Shown here: in pieces, positions 17,573 to 24,840 of the stretch
How positions within the stretch are numbered: position 1 is the first letter of the stretch
Layout of the letters: every line of letters starts with the position of its first letter
DNA from: Clostridiales bacterium
Lineage (GTDB): Bacteria; Bacillota; Clostridia; Oscillospirales; Oscillospiraceae
Length of the DNA stretch: 64,000 nt
Reading direction: 5' to 3'
Assembly: GCA_022787565.1 (NCBI GenBank)
Contig: JALFVN010000040.1
Location: 62,001-126,000, forward strand
Translations under genes and position numbers: made by a program
Notes under the pieces: generated by a model
What the model saw: only the letters and a program-made list of their open reading frames with translations
Database searches by the model: none
What the model was told of the DNA's origin: nothing

Positions 17573-17719
17573 ATGGCAAAAAAGAAGGAAAAAGACGAGA
17601 GGCAACCCGCCCCGGTGGAGACCGGCTTTGACGAGCGCGGCAGAAAGCGCAGCAAAGGGGACAGCCCCTGGAAGCGGGAATCCGACGCGCCCGACGGCGT
17701 TTCCGGCAATTGGAGCTGA
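17573..17719 (+). CDS. small hydrophilic protein downstream of spoVAC
   Basis: A 48-codon gene starting at ATG 17573, 12 bases after the spoVAC stop, with a near-ideal AGGAGGAGAAAG ribosome site. The product is highly charged: it begins MAKKKEKDERQ, contains GFDERGRKRSKGDSPWKR and ends in GNWS, with no membrane segment. A strong terminator follows, so spoVAC and this gene form a two-gene unit. The function is unknown. Position and charge suggest a spore or sporulation-associated peptide; that is inference. Confidence 0.6.
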   Translation: MAKKKEKDERQPAPVETGFDERGRKRSKGDSPWKRESDAPDGVSGNWS

Positions 17720-17737
17720 CCGGTAAGCGGACGCATA

Positions 17738-17794
17738 AAAGGCTGTGAAGTCCGGGGGGAGTTTTTCCTCACCTTTTCTTCACAGCCTCTTTTA
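17738..17794 (+). terminator. intrinsic terminator of the spoVAC unit
   Basis: An 11-bp stem, AGGCTGTGAAG (17740-17750) and CTTCACAGCCT (17778-17788), with a 27-base loop and CTTTT after it. Confidence 0.8.
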
Positions 17795-17814
17795 CACCTG
17801 CGCTGAAAGAGCTC

Positions 17815-18651
17815 CTACTTTGTGGCTTCTTCAAAAACAGGCAACTCATAGTTTGGAAAATAGAGGCCCCATATTTCGCCATTTTGGTTGAGCTCTAATA
17901 TGTGATAGCTCTTGCAATGAATACATCCATAATTGTCTGTGGTAAGCTTGTATTGCTTATATATCCCTTTGTTGTATGGGGTTTCTTTGTTCCAGCCGGC
18001 AATTCGAATGTGCTTTTTGACTGTATGGATCCCCATAATAGAGGAAAGCGGAAAAGCATATTTTCCCTCTAAATTGGCAAGGTAGAGGTATTCAGCGTCG
18101 GTAAAGATTTTGAATGTGGGATTGAAATACGGTGCAACCTGCATTCCCTTTTCGCAAACTTTGATGCTGCCATCTTTTTCTTTGTAAAAGAAGGAAAGAA
18201 TATCTACCTCTTTGGCGTCGGCAGGAACGGAAAGTTCAGCGTAAACAGCATCCGTGGTATGTTCCCAATGGGAGAAAACCTGTGTGTTTTCATCCGCACT
18301 CAGCACTGTTTTTTCTTTATGCATACTCAAAAGCTTTAACACAAGCCAAATAATCAGGCAGATTCCGGAAGCCCAGAAAATCCATGGGGCATTTTGTTAT
18401 CCCTCTGCAAGGGAAACATCTGCTTTCAATATGCCGGCAAGAAAAAGTGCCGCAGTAATACCGCAGACAAACTGCAATATTCGAAAAAACTTTGGAAGTT
18501 TCGATTGTGCAACCGTCGCAGCTACAGTTTCATGTGACTGCTCCAGTGCTTGGGACATAGCCAAAGATGGTTTGGCAGATAAAAATCCAATTCCGTTGAG
18601 CTGTTCATTTTCCTTGTTCATTGTCAAATCAATTCCTAAAAACGGCTTCAT
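17815..18651 (-). pseudogene. two-TM protein gene interrupted by an in-frame TAA
   Basis: Two minus-strand open frames (18651-18397 and 18342-17815) lie in the same reading frame, separated only by TAA at 18397-18399 and 18 sense codons. Read through, they give one protein of about 278 residues. It has a cytoplasmic N-terminus with a strong ribosome site (AAGGAGGTTTTGAT before ATG 18651), TM1 (FFRILQFVCGITAALFLAGIL), TM2 (WIFWASGICLIIWLVLKLL, encoded across the gap) and a soluble domain of about 170 residues. The second TM is coded exactly in the short span after the stop, so this was one gene. I do not recognise the family. A sequencing error is possible. Confidence 0.75.
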
Positions 18652-18821
18652 ATCAAAACCTCCTTCGGGGTAATAATACTATATCTTTCTTTCAATGTAA
18701 ATTGCTGTATTCATGTCACTTTGCGTTGTTCGGAACGAATACAAGCAGAGGGACCGGAATTTCTACAGCCGCGCCGCTTTGCGGGCCGCCGCGGAGCACA
18801 CCCGGAAACAGCATAGCGGCA

Positions 18822-18907
18822 AGGTGAGCAGGCGAAGTGACGAAGGATCCCGTATGCAGAGACTGAACGTCCTGTTTACGGGATCCTTCGCTATGCTCAG
18901 GATGACC
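18822..18907. repeat. long imperfect palindrome with GGATCCTTCG arms
   Basis: Arms around CGAAGGATCCCGTA (18841-18854) and TACGGGATCCTTCG (18877-18890) are perfect. Pairing extends imperfectly outward on both sides, as far as AGGTGAGCAGG and GCTCAGGATGACCT. The central loop is about 22 bases. It lies across the end of the truncated gene at 18897-19307. Similar GGATCCTTCGCT-type palindromes recur in gut clostridial genomes as I recall, not checked here. Confidence 0.7.
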
Positions 18908-19307
18908 TGTTTTTAAAACAGATCCAGCTTGCCGCTTCTGCGGCAGGCGCGCTCCGCGCCCCGGAACACGGCCAGAGCCAGAAGTCCAGATCCAGATACT
19001 GCCACAGAAATTCCTCCGGCGGCAGGTCCAGCAAATAATCCCGGTAGCCCTCAAGACTGACGTTTTCCAGAGGCAGATCCAGCAGAAAGTCGGGCAGGTT
19101 CAGGGCGTTGGTTTTCTCCACAGCCTGAAAGCTCTCGAAAAGAAACCTGTACCGGCGCGACAGCGGGGCGATAAATTCTGCCCTGTAGATCTCCGTACAG
19201 AGCCGGTGGACCTTTTCCCCGGTCAGCAGGCTCAGCGCCGCCCAGACCGGCTCAAATTCAGGCAAAAAAACAAAAGAGCTGTTTTCTCCCAGCTTTTCCA
19301 GACGCAT
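18897..19307 (-). pseudogene. hypothetical protein, probably truncated at a palindromic repeat
   Basis: A 136-residue reading frame starting at an ATG with AAGGAGGGATACC upstream. Its first about 115 residues look like real protein (MRLEKLGENSSFVFLPEFEPV, LLTGEKVHRL, acidic and aromatic-rich through DLDFWLW). The last about 20 (from GARSAPAAE on) are low-complexity and run straight into the palindrome at 18822-18907, where the stop happens to lie. I read it as a gene whose 3' part was replaced by the repeat. The family is not recognised. It may still be expressed. Confidence 0.5.
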
Positions 19308-19445
19308 CCGGTATCCCTCCTTCTTCTGAGATGGGCTTGTCATATCACATCCGCAGGGAAATTAAAAGAGCCACACTGTTCTAAGAGACGGCCGCAGGCA
19401 TAGATGGCAGGATTTCTTTATATTATGGTGATAAGATGAGGCCGG

Positions 19446-20336
19446 CTATATGCTGTACATCTGCGCAAGGGTATTCTGCGCGCAGCTGATAAAGCGTTTG
19501 ATGACTTTGTCGTTTCGCCTGCGCTCACTGGTGATGATGCCGATCTCCCGGTAACCCGGAGGGTCGATAGGGATCACCTGGACATCGTCGGTCATGCTGC
19601 GCATGACCAGCTCGGACAGCATGGTTAGCCCCAGCCCGTGCTCCACCATGGAGACCAGGGCGGCATCGTCCAGATTGGTGTAGCGGATATGGGGAGATAC
19701 CTTATGCTCCTGGGCGTTGAATACAGGCATGATGTCCAGGTCAAAGCCAAGAGAGGGCATGAGAAATTCCTCGTCGGAAAAGCCGCTGACGGGAAAAACC
19801 CCGTTTTCCACCGGGTAGTCCTTGGGCAGCACCGCCACCAGAGGGTCTTTTTTCACGGAGATCCAGTCCAGTCCGTGCCGCAGGGAGGGATGACAGCTTG
19901 CAAAGGCACAGTCCAGCTCACCGTTTCTGACCAGGTCATGTATGCCCTTGTTGCCGCCCATGCTGATGGAGATATCCGTGTCCGGGCAGATTTTTCTGAA
20001 CTCCGTCAGGATTGTGGGCAGCCAGTGCCGGGCCACGCTGGAATAGGCCCCAACACGCAGGGAGCTGGCTCCTGCATCCCGCAGGTGCTGCGTGCTGACC
20101 TCCAGCCGGTCTGCCGCCTCCACAAAGGCCCGGATATCCGGCAGCAGCCGCCGCCCGGCAGCGGACAGCCGCACACCGCTTTTACTGCGGATCAGAAGGC
20201 CGATGCCCAGCTCATTTTCCAGCGAGTTCATCATGTTCGTCATCCCGGCCTGGGTGTAGCCCAGCTCCGCGGCGGCGGAGGTCAGGCTGCCCTTGTCTAC
20301 GGCGGTGAGAAGGGCCCGGAATTTCTTGCTGTCCAT
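19446..20336 (-). CDS. LysR-family transcriptional regulator
   Basis: A 296-residue LysR regulator. The N-terminal winged helix (MDSKKFRALLTAVDKGSLTSAAAELGYTQ is the classical start) is followed by a linker helix and a two-lobed effector domain (RVGAYSSVARHWLPTIL, LDCAFASCHP, VEHGLGLTMLSELV). It is divergent from the NSS transporter gene with a 150-base gap rich in A+T, the typical arrangement for a LysR regulator and its target. The effector is probably the transporter substrate (an amino acid or amine), which is inference. Confidence 0.93.
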   Translation of the reverse strand: MDSKKFRALLTAVDKGSLTSAAAELGYTQAGMTNMMNSLENELGIGLLIRSKSGVRLSAAGRRLLPDIRAFVEAADRLEVSTQHLRDAGASSLRVGAYSSVARHWLPTILTEFRKICPDTDISISMGGNKGIHDLVRNGELDCAFASCHPSLRHGLDWISVKKDPLVAVLPKDYPVENGVFPVSGFSDEEFLMPSLGFDLDIMPVFNAQEHKVSPHIRYTNLDDAALVSMVEHGLGLTMLSELVMRSMTDDVQVIPIDPPGYREIGIITSERRRNDKVIKRFISCAQNTLAQMYSI

Positions 20337-20486
20337 GTTAATTATTTCACTTCCTTATGATTCGACAATCCATAACGATTCCTTATGATATATATAATAA
20401 TATAGTGTTTGGAGAAATGCAAGACAAATGTTAAAATAACATTGGTCACAAACTGTTAATAATTTATGGGAAAGAGGTTATTATCA

Positions 20487-22055
20487 ATGGAAAACAATCG
20501 CAGTTCCTGGGCCAGTAATTTTGGCTTCCTCATGGCAGCCATTGGCTCTGCTGTCGGTCTGGGCAACATCTGGGGCTTCCCCTTCAAGATGGGCAAGAGC
20601 GGTGGCTTCACCTTCCTGATCATCTATCTCCTGCTGGCTGTGTTCGTGGGCATGATCATCATGACCAGCGAGCTGGCCCTGGGCCGCAAGACCGGCAAAG
20701 GCGTGGTAGGCGCATATCAGGCGGCGTCAAAGAAGTTCGGATGGATCGGCTGGCTCGGCATTATTGCACCTTTCCTGATCATGAGCTTCTACTCCGTTCT
20801 GGGCGGCTACTGCATCCAGTACATGTCCCTTAACCTGGCAGAGCTGAGCTTCGGCCTCAGCGGCATCTTCGGCAGCTCCATCACCGGCGGCGCAACCTTC
20901 GGCGCAATGCTCACCAACCCGTTTGGCTGCTTCGTGTTCACCCTGCTGTTCATGGTCATCTGCATGCTGATCGTCAGCGGCGGCGTTGACAGCGGCATCG
21001 AGAAGTTCAACAAGGTCGGTATGCCGGCCCTGGCCGTGATGCTGGTCGTCATCATCATCCGCGCCCTTACGCTGGACGGCGCAGTTGAAGGCCTTAAGTT
21101 CATGTTTGTCCCCGGCTACGCGGTGAAAGCGGGCTTCATTGAGGAAGCTCCCGGCCTGGTCTCTATTTTGGCTACCGCCGGCGGTCAGATGTTCTTCTCC
21201 CTGTCCCTGGCCATGGGCGCCATGGTCACCTACGGCTCCTACCTGAGCAAAGAGGAAAACCTGGTCAAGAACTCCGCACTTATCGTTGTGGCCGATACCA
21301 TCGTTGCTCTGATGGCCGGTCTGGCCGTTATCCCTGCAGCTGTCGCCAACGGTCTGTCCAGCGGCCTTGCTCCCAACGAGATCGCTCTGGGCGGTCCCAA
21401 GCTCCTGTTTGTCACCCTGCAGGACGTCTTTGCCAACATGGGCGCCGCAGGCCCCCTGTTCGGCGTGATCTTCTACCTGCTGGTCCTCCTGGCAGCCATC
21501 TCCTCCGCCATCTCCCTGATGGAGGTCGTCGCGGCCTACTTCCTGGACCGCGCTGCCGCCAAGGGCAAGCAGGGCAACCGCAAAAAGGTTGTTCTCTGGG
21601 TCTCTGTTGCCATCACCATTGAGGCGCTGATCGTTGCTGTTGACGGTCTTGGCTCCAACGGCATCTGGGTACCTTTCCAGAAATACGGCATCGCGATGTG
21701 GAACGACTGCTGGCTGGACTTCATGGACTGCTGGTCTGAGGGCATCGCAATGCCTCTGGGCGCCATGCTCATGGCCCTGATGGTCGGCTGGGAGATCAAG
21801 CCCGACTACATCCTGGATGAGGTACACAGCGGTGAGCACTCCAAGTTCTTCGATATCTTCTTCCGCGTCTGCGTCACCTTCATTGTGCCCATCGTCATGG
21901 CCTTTGTTCTGGCCGGACAGATGATCGACTTCTTCTCCACTGCCGCCAACTCCGCAGTAGTGGTGCCTGCCTGCTACGGCATCGCCGGGGTACTGCTGGT
22001 GCTGTTCTGGATCGTCGCCTTTGTGGGCGGACGTAAAAAGACAACCGTTCAGTAA
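20487..22055 (+). CDS. neurotransmitter:sodium symporter (NSS/SNF) family transporter
   Basis: A 522-residue sodium-dependent amino acid/amine transporter of the LeuT fold with 11-12 membrane helices. The N-terminal signature is clear: WASNFGFLMAAIGSAVGLGNIWGFPF, which carries substrate- and sodium-binding residues in TM1; TM6 region SLSLAMGAMVTYGSY is also typical. ATG 20487 is preferred with GAAAGAGG upstream; an earlier ATG at 20466 has no ribosome site. Bacterial members take up tryptophan, tyrosine, leucine and the like. Regulation is likely by the divergent LysR protein. A strong terminator ends the unit. Confidence 0.95.
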   Translation: MENNRSSWASNFGFLMAAIGSAVGLGNIWGFPFKMGKSGGFTFLIIYLLLAVFVGMIIMTSELALGRKTGKGVVGAYQAASKKFGWIGWLGIIAPFLIMSFYSVLGGYCIQYMSLNLAELSFGLSGIFGSSITGGATFGAMLTNPFGCFVFTLLFMVICMLIVSGGVDSGIEKFNKVGMPALAVMLVVIIIRALTLDGAVEGLKFMFVPGYAVKAGFIEEAPGLVSILATAGGQMFFSLSLAMGAMVTYGSYLSKEENLVKNSALIVVADTIVALMAGLAVIPAAVANGLSSGLAPNEIALGGPKLLFVTLQDVFANMGAAGPLFGVIFYLLVLLAAISSAISLMEVVAAYFLDRAAAKGKQGNRKKVVLWVSVAITIEALIVAVDGLGSNGIWVPFQKYGIAMWNDCWLDFMDCWSEGIAMPLGAMLMALMVGWEIKPDYILDEVHSGEHSKFFDIFFRVCVTFIVPIVMAFVLAGQMIDFFSTAANSAVVVPACYGIAGVLLVLFWIVAFVGGRKKTTVQ

Positions 22056-22074
22056 AAGAAAATCAACACAACGT

Positions 22075-22107
22075 AAAAAAGCTGAGCCTTTCCGGCTCAG
22101 CTTTTTT
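22075..22107 (+). terminator. intrinsic terminator of the NSS gene
   Basis: GCTGAGCC / GGCTCAGC stem (22081-22101) preceded by six A and followed by six T residues. Confidence 0.95.
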
Positions 22108-22212
22108 GCGGGTTAAAAATTTTGGGGGAAACGGGGTAATACTGCTCAGCCGCTAAACACCAGCGAGGGATTCGTTTGCATTTTCATCTTGCGGTGCAAG
22201 ACGAAAATATCG

Positions 22213-22390
22213 GTGAAATATTTGCCATTTGGCAAATGTGAAATAATGCCCTGTGGGCATTGTGAAATTTGATGCTGTGTATCAAGTGAAATGAAATAAA
22301 TCCACTCACGCCCGCAGGCATTTCACATGGCGAAGCCGTATTTCACGCCGCGAAGCGGTATTTCACAAATCCCGCAAGGGATTTATTTCG
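22213..22390. repeat. array of small hairpins punctuated by GTGAAAT / ATTTCAC
   Basis: Left half: GTGAAAT appears at 22213, 22238, 22262 and 22286, each followed by a different palindrome (TTTGCC/GGCAAA, ATGCCC/GGGCAT, TTGAT/ATCAA). Right half: the complement TTTCAC appears at 22321, 22341 and 22361, each preceded by a different palindrome (TGCCCGCAGGCA, TGGCGAAGCCG, GCCGCGAAGCGG), then AAATCCCGCAAGGGATTT. The halves face each other, so the array is itself an inverted repeat (AAATCC at 22298 against GGATTT at 22379). The palindromes vary while the punctuation is fixed. Confidence 0.8.
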
Positions 22391-22392
22391 TT

Positions 22393-22426
22393 GAAAAAGA
22401 CCTGATGCTTTCATCAGGTCTTTTTC
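22393..22426. terminator. strong hairpin terminator next to the array
   Basis: A 15-bp stem GAAAAAGACCTGATG / CATCAGGTCTTTTTC with a CTTT loop; T-rich on both strands, so bidirectional. Confidence 0.85.
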
Positions 22427-22427
22427 T

Positions 22428-22553
22428 GGCACATCTGCATAAACTTGATACAATGAACAGATTTTGCCGGTATCTGTTCATTTTAGCTTTGTATAAGAAA
22501 TGCAGTTATAGATAATCTTCAAATGGGTGTGACAAAACGGACAAAATGGACGT
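22428..22553 (+). repeat. left copy of a dispersed direct repeat flanking the glycosidase cluster
   Basis: 37 bases starting TGGCACATCTGCATAAAC are identical at 22428 and 41880. After a diverged hairpin loop both continue CTGTTCATTTT-GCTTT, and later both carry GTGACAAAACGGACAAAA-GGAC (22531 here). The last part could encode M-(x)-VTKRTK, possibly the start of a serine-recombinase gene. From 22554 to 22731 I see no gene or clear signal. Confidence 0.7.
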
Positions 22554-22731
22554 TACCATGTGTCAACCAGCACCTGCACGAGAGCAAATGCAAAGCAATA
22601 GTTTGTTAGATGATTGCTAAATGCAATCGGTACTCATCTTCTAAAACCTATTCCAGCAACAGGTAATGATGGTTTCACCGCCAAGCTGGTTCTATATACA
22701 GCTGGTTTTGTGCGCTATAATCTCTTGTACT

Positions 22732-23694
22732 TCAATGATTCTTTCCCACGTCCTGCCAGTTGGCGTTGCGGAGGATCTCCGCGTTCTCTCCGATGAATAC
22801 CGTTCCGGCCTCCTCATCGCTGGTGAGCTGATACAGCATCCAGGCGGTCATGTATCCGTCCGAGCGCATCAGCATCTGCTCATGCTCGGCCCCGACAGCT
22901 CTTGCCCGGACCTTTGGCACTTCGTCCGTGATGCTGTCATAGTTTGCAATCATTGCGGAAAGCGGCGATACTCCGCCGAAGCTGGTTTCCGGATCATTGC
23001 CGGAATCGTCAGACTTGCCGGTACCGGCAGCCATGAAATATGGGATCGCAACCTTGGACACGTCATACTCCCAACCCATGTTTTTGGCCAGCGTAGGATA
23101 GGCGGCGCTTCCTGTAAACATCGCCTTATATTGGGCACCGTTTTCAAAGTTTGTTACGGCACAAATCGCACCGGCACCGCCCTGGGAATAGCCGATAATG
23201 CCCATGCTGTCATAATCGATCTTACCAGAAAGTACACTGCCGTCGGGTATGTTCAGCATGAAATCCAAGGTAAGAGAGGCTGTTTCACCGTTTCCGGTCT
23301 GACCGTCCTCGTTGCCGACTACGATAAAGCCCCAAGATGCTAAACGCGGGAAGAACGGCTCATAAGAGGCGGCAGGCGTTCCGCTGGCATTGACGACCAT
23401 GATCATCGGCCAAGACTTGCCTCCTGATTCCAGTTCCGCAGGATACCAGACTCTGATTTTCCCGATGGATTCGTTATCAGAAGGAAACTCTGTATAAGCA
23501 GTCGTATAATCGCCCGGCTGAGAATACTTCACTTCAAGCGGCGCGTCGGATTTGAAGCTCAGATAATAGCCCTCTACGATATCGTTGTTCCCATCCCCGC
23601 CGGGCATCATGGACTTGACGTATTGAACCGCAGCGGCACCCAGCACGAGGAGTATCACCGACAGAATCAACACAATTGTCAGCACTTTCCTCAT
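22732..23694 (-). CDS. membrane-anchored alpha/beta hydrolase (esterase-like)
   Basis: A 320-residue protein with an N-terminal membrane anchor (VLTIVLILSVILLVLGAAAVQYV, about 4-27) and an extracytoplasmic alpha/beta-hydrolase domain. The nucleophile elbow is GYSQGG, in a setting like chlorophyllase or dienelactone-hydrolase-type esterases, and a His is available in AVGAEHEQML. It begins at the ATG behind GAGGACAA; the longer frame overlaps the neighbouring gene. It is the last gene of the eleven-gene minus-strand operon, 17 bases after the preceding anchored esterase. A role in removing ester groups from the imported or surface-bound glycoside is inferred. Confidence 0.75.
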   Translation of the reverse strand: MRKVLTIVLILSVILLVLGAAAVQYVKSMMPGGDGNNDIVEGYYLSFKSDAPLEVKYSQPGDYTTAYTEFPSDNESIGKIRVWYPAELESGGKSWPMIMVVNASGTPAASYEPFFPRLASWGFIVVGNEDGQTGNGETASLTLDFMLNIPDGSVLSGKIDYDSMGIIGYSQGGAGAICAVTNFENGAQYKAMFTGSAAYPTLAKNMGWEYDVSKVAIPYFMAAGTGKSDDSGNDPETSFGGVSPLSAMIANYDSITDEVPKVRARAVGAEHEQMLMRSDGYMTAWMLYQLTSDEEAGTVFIGENAEILRNANWQDVGKNH

Positions 23695-23711
23695 TTGTCC
23701 TCTATCCCTTG

Positions 23712-24827
23712 TTATTTGTCGAGCAGCGCGAGGCCGTGACTCTCCACATTGCCATTCATAGCAGCATAGATCCAATCCGCAACGCTGACGCCGTCCTCCA
23801 GCTTGTCAAACACATTGCTGGAAATGATGGTGTGCTGCGTGTTATGGGTTTCCGGATCTTCTCCGTAATTCCAGATGTAGATACCGACGCCGGGAATGTT
23901 CTTTTGCAGCCCTGCTACCATCTTGGAAAGATCCGCCTGGAACCGGTCTCCCAGCGCCTTGGTTTTGTCCATCTTCCCCGTATGGATGAAAGACTGGTAC
24001 TGCATCAGCGTATCGTCTCGATAGGAGCAGTCGAACAGGATTTTGACGCTGTCGCCGCGCTTTTCATACAGCGCGGTCAGGCTGTCCAATACCAGATTGT
24101 CCGTCACCAGACGGTCGGAGATTTCCTTGGGTGACTGCCAGAGATTTACCGCCGTCTCGTGCCATCCGTCATAGAGCAGCAGCGAGCTGTCCACACAGAC
24201 CGTGATATTCTTCGCGCTGGGGAAACGGTCGATCACGTCATCAGCCAGGAGGGACGTGGCAAAGCCGCCCGCGGAGAAGCCCGTTACCAGCAGAGTATCC
24301 GGCTCGCCCACATAGGGCTTGATTTGCTCCACGAACGCGGCGTAATTGCTGTAGCCGGTATGGTAGACTGTCTTTTTCCCAGCATAGACGCCTGTACCGG
24401 AATGGAAGTCACCGGTAGCGTAAGGAATCACGAGGAAGCTCCAATCCTTGAAGGGGTTATTCTCTGCGTTGCTGCCGATACCACCTTCCGCCACGAAGTC
24501 CTGCCCCGTCATATTCGTTGCATAGAACTTGTTTCCGGCTTCCGAGGTTTCCGGCGTAATGCTCACACCGCCGCCGAAGAAATAGACGACGACCTTGTTC
24601 TCGGTGCCTTTTTTGAAGATTCCGTGCCACTCGCTGCCGTCCGAAGACTGCGTACCATCTACCTTGACCTCATACCATTTTCCGATTTCTGGCTCGCCCG
24701 TCAGATCCAGGAAGCTTTTGAGAAAGGTGTTTTTCAGCAGTACAAACACAGCGATTGCAAGTATGACAATGACGCAGGCGAGAATGAGCAGAACTTTTTT
24801 CACTTTTCTGTGCTTTTTCTTTTCCAT
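23712..24827 (-). CDS. membrane-anchored pectin-acetylesterase-like hydrolase
   Basis: A 371-residue serine hydrolase of the pectinacetylesterase/Notum type. A lysine-rich start and one membrane segment (VLLILACVIVILAIAVFVLL, about 12-31) anchor it. The catalytic domain shows the oxyanion region YFFGGGVS, YATGDFHSGTG, the nucleophile elbow TGFSAGGFATSLL, then CVDSSLLL; a late His (NTQHTII) likely completes the triad. It is a paralogue of the unanchored protein at 33076-34200, sharing the YATGDFH and TGFSAG blocks. Expected reaction: removal of O-acetyl or similar acyl groups outside the membrane. Confidence 0.78.
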   Translation of the reverse strand: MEKKKHRKVKKVLLILACVIVILAIAVFVLLKNTFLKSFLDLTGEPEIGKWYEVKVDGTQSSDGSEWHGIFKKGTENKVVVYFFGGGVSITPETSEAGNKFYATNMTGQDFVAEGGIGSNAENNPFKDWSFLVIPYATGDFHSGTGVYAGKKTVYHTGYSNYAAFVEQIKPYVGEPDTLLVTGFSAGGFATSLLADDVIDRFPSAKNITVCVDSSLLLYDGWHETAVNLWQSPKEISDRLVTDNLVLDSLTALYEKRGDSVKILFDCSYRDDTLMQYQSFIHTGKMDKTKALGDRFQADLSKMVAGLQKNIPGVGIYIWNYGEDPETHNTQHTIISSNVFDKLEDGVSVADWIYAAMNGNVESHGLALLDK

Positions 24828-24840
24828 TTGCCCTTCTCCT

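Noticed and set aside
22213-22390. CRISPR array
   Set aside because: The fixed word is only about 7 bases, the intervening pieces are palindromes of unequal size, orientation flips in the middle, and no cas gene is near.
22327-22796. Short plus-strand frames in the gap before the glycosidase operon
   Set aside because: They run through palindromes or the antisense of the terminal esterase gene and have no ribosome sites.
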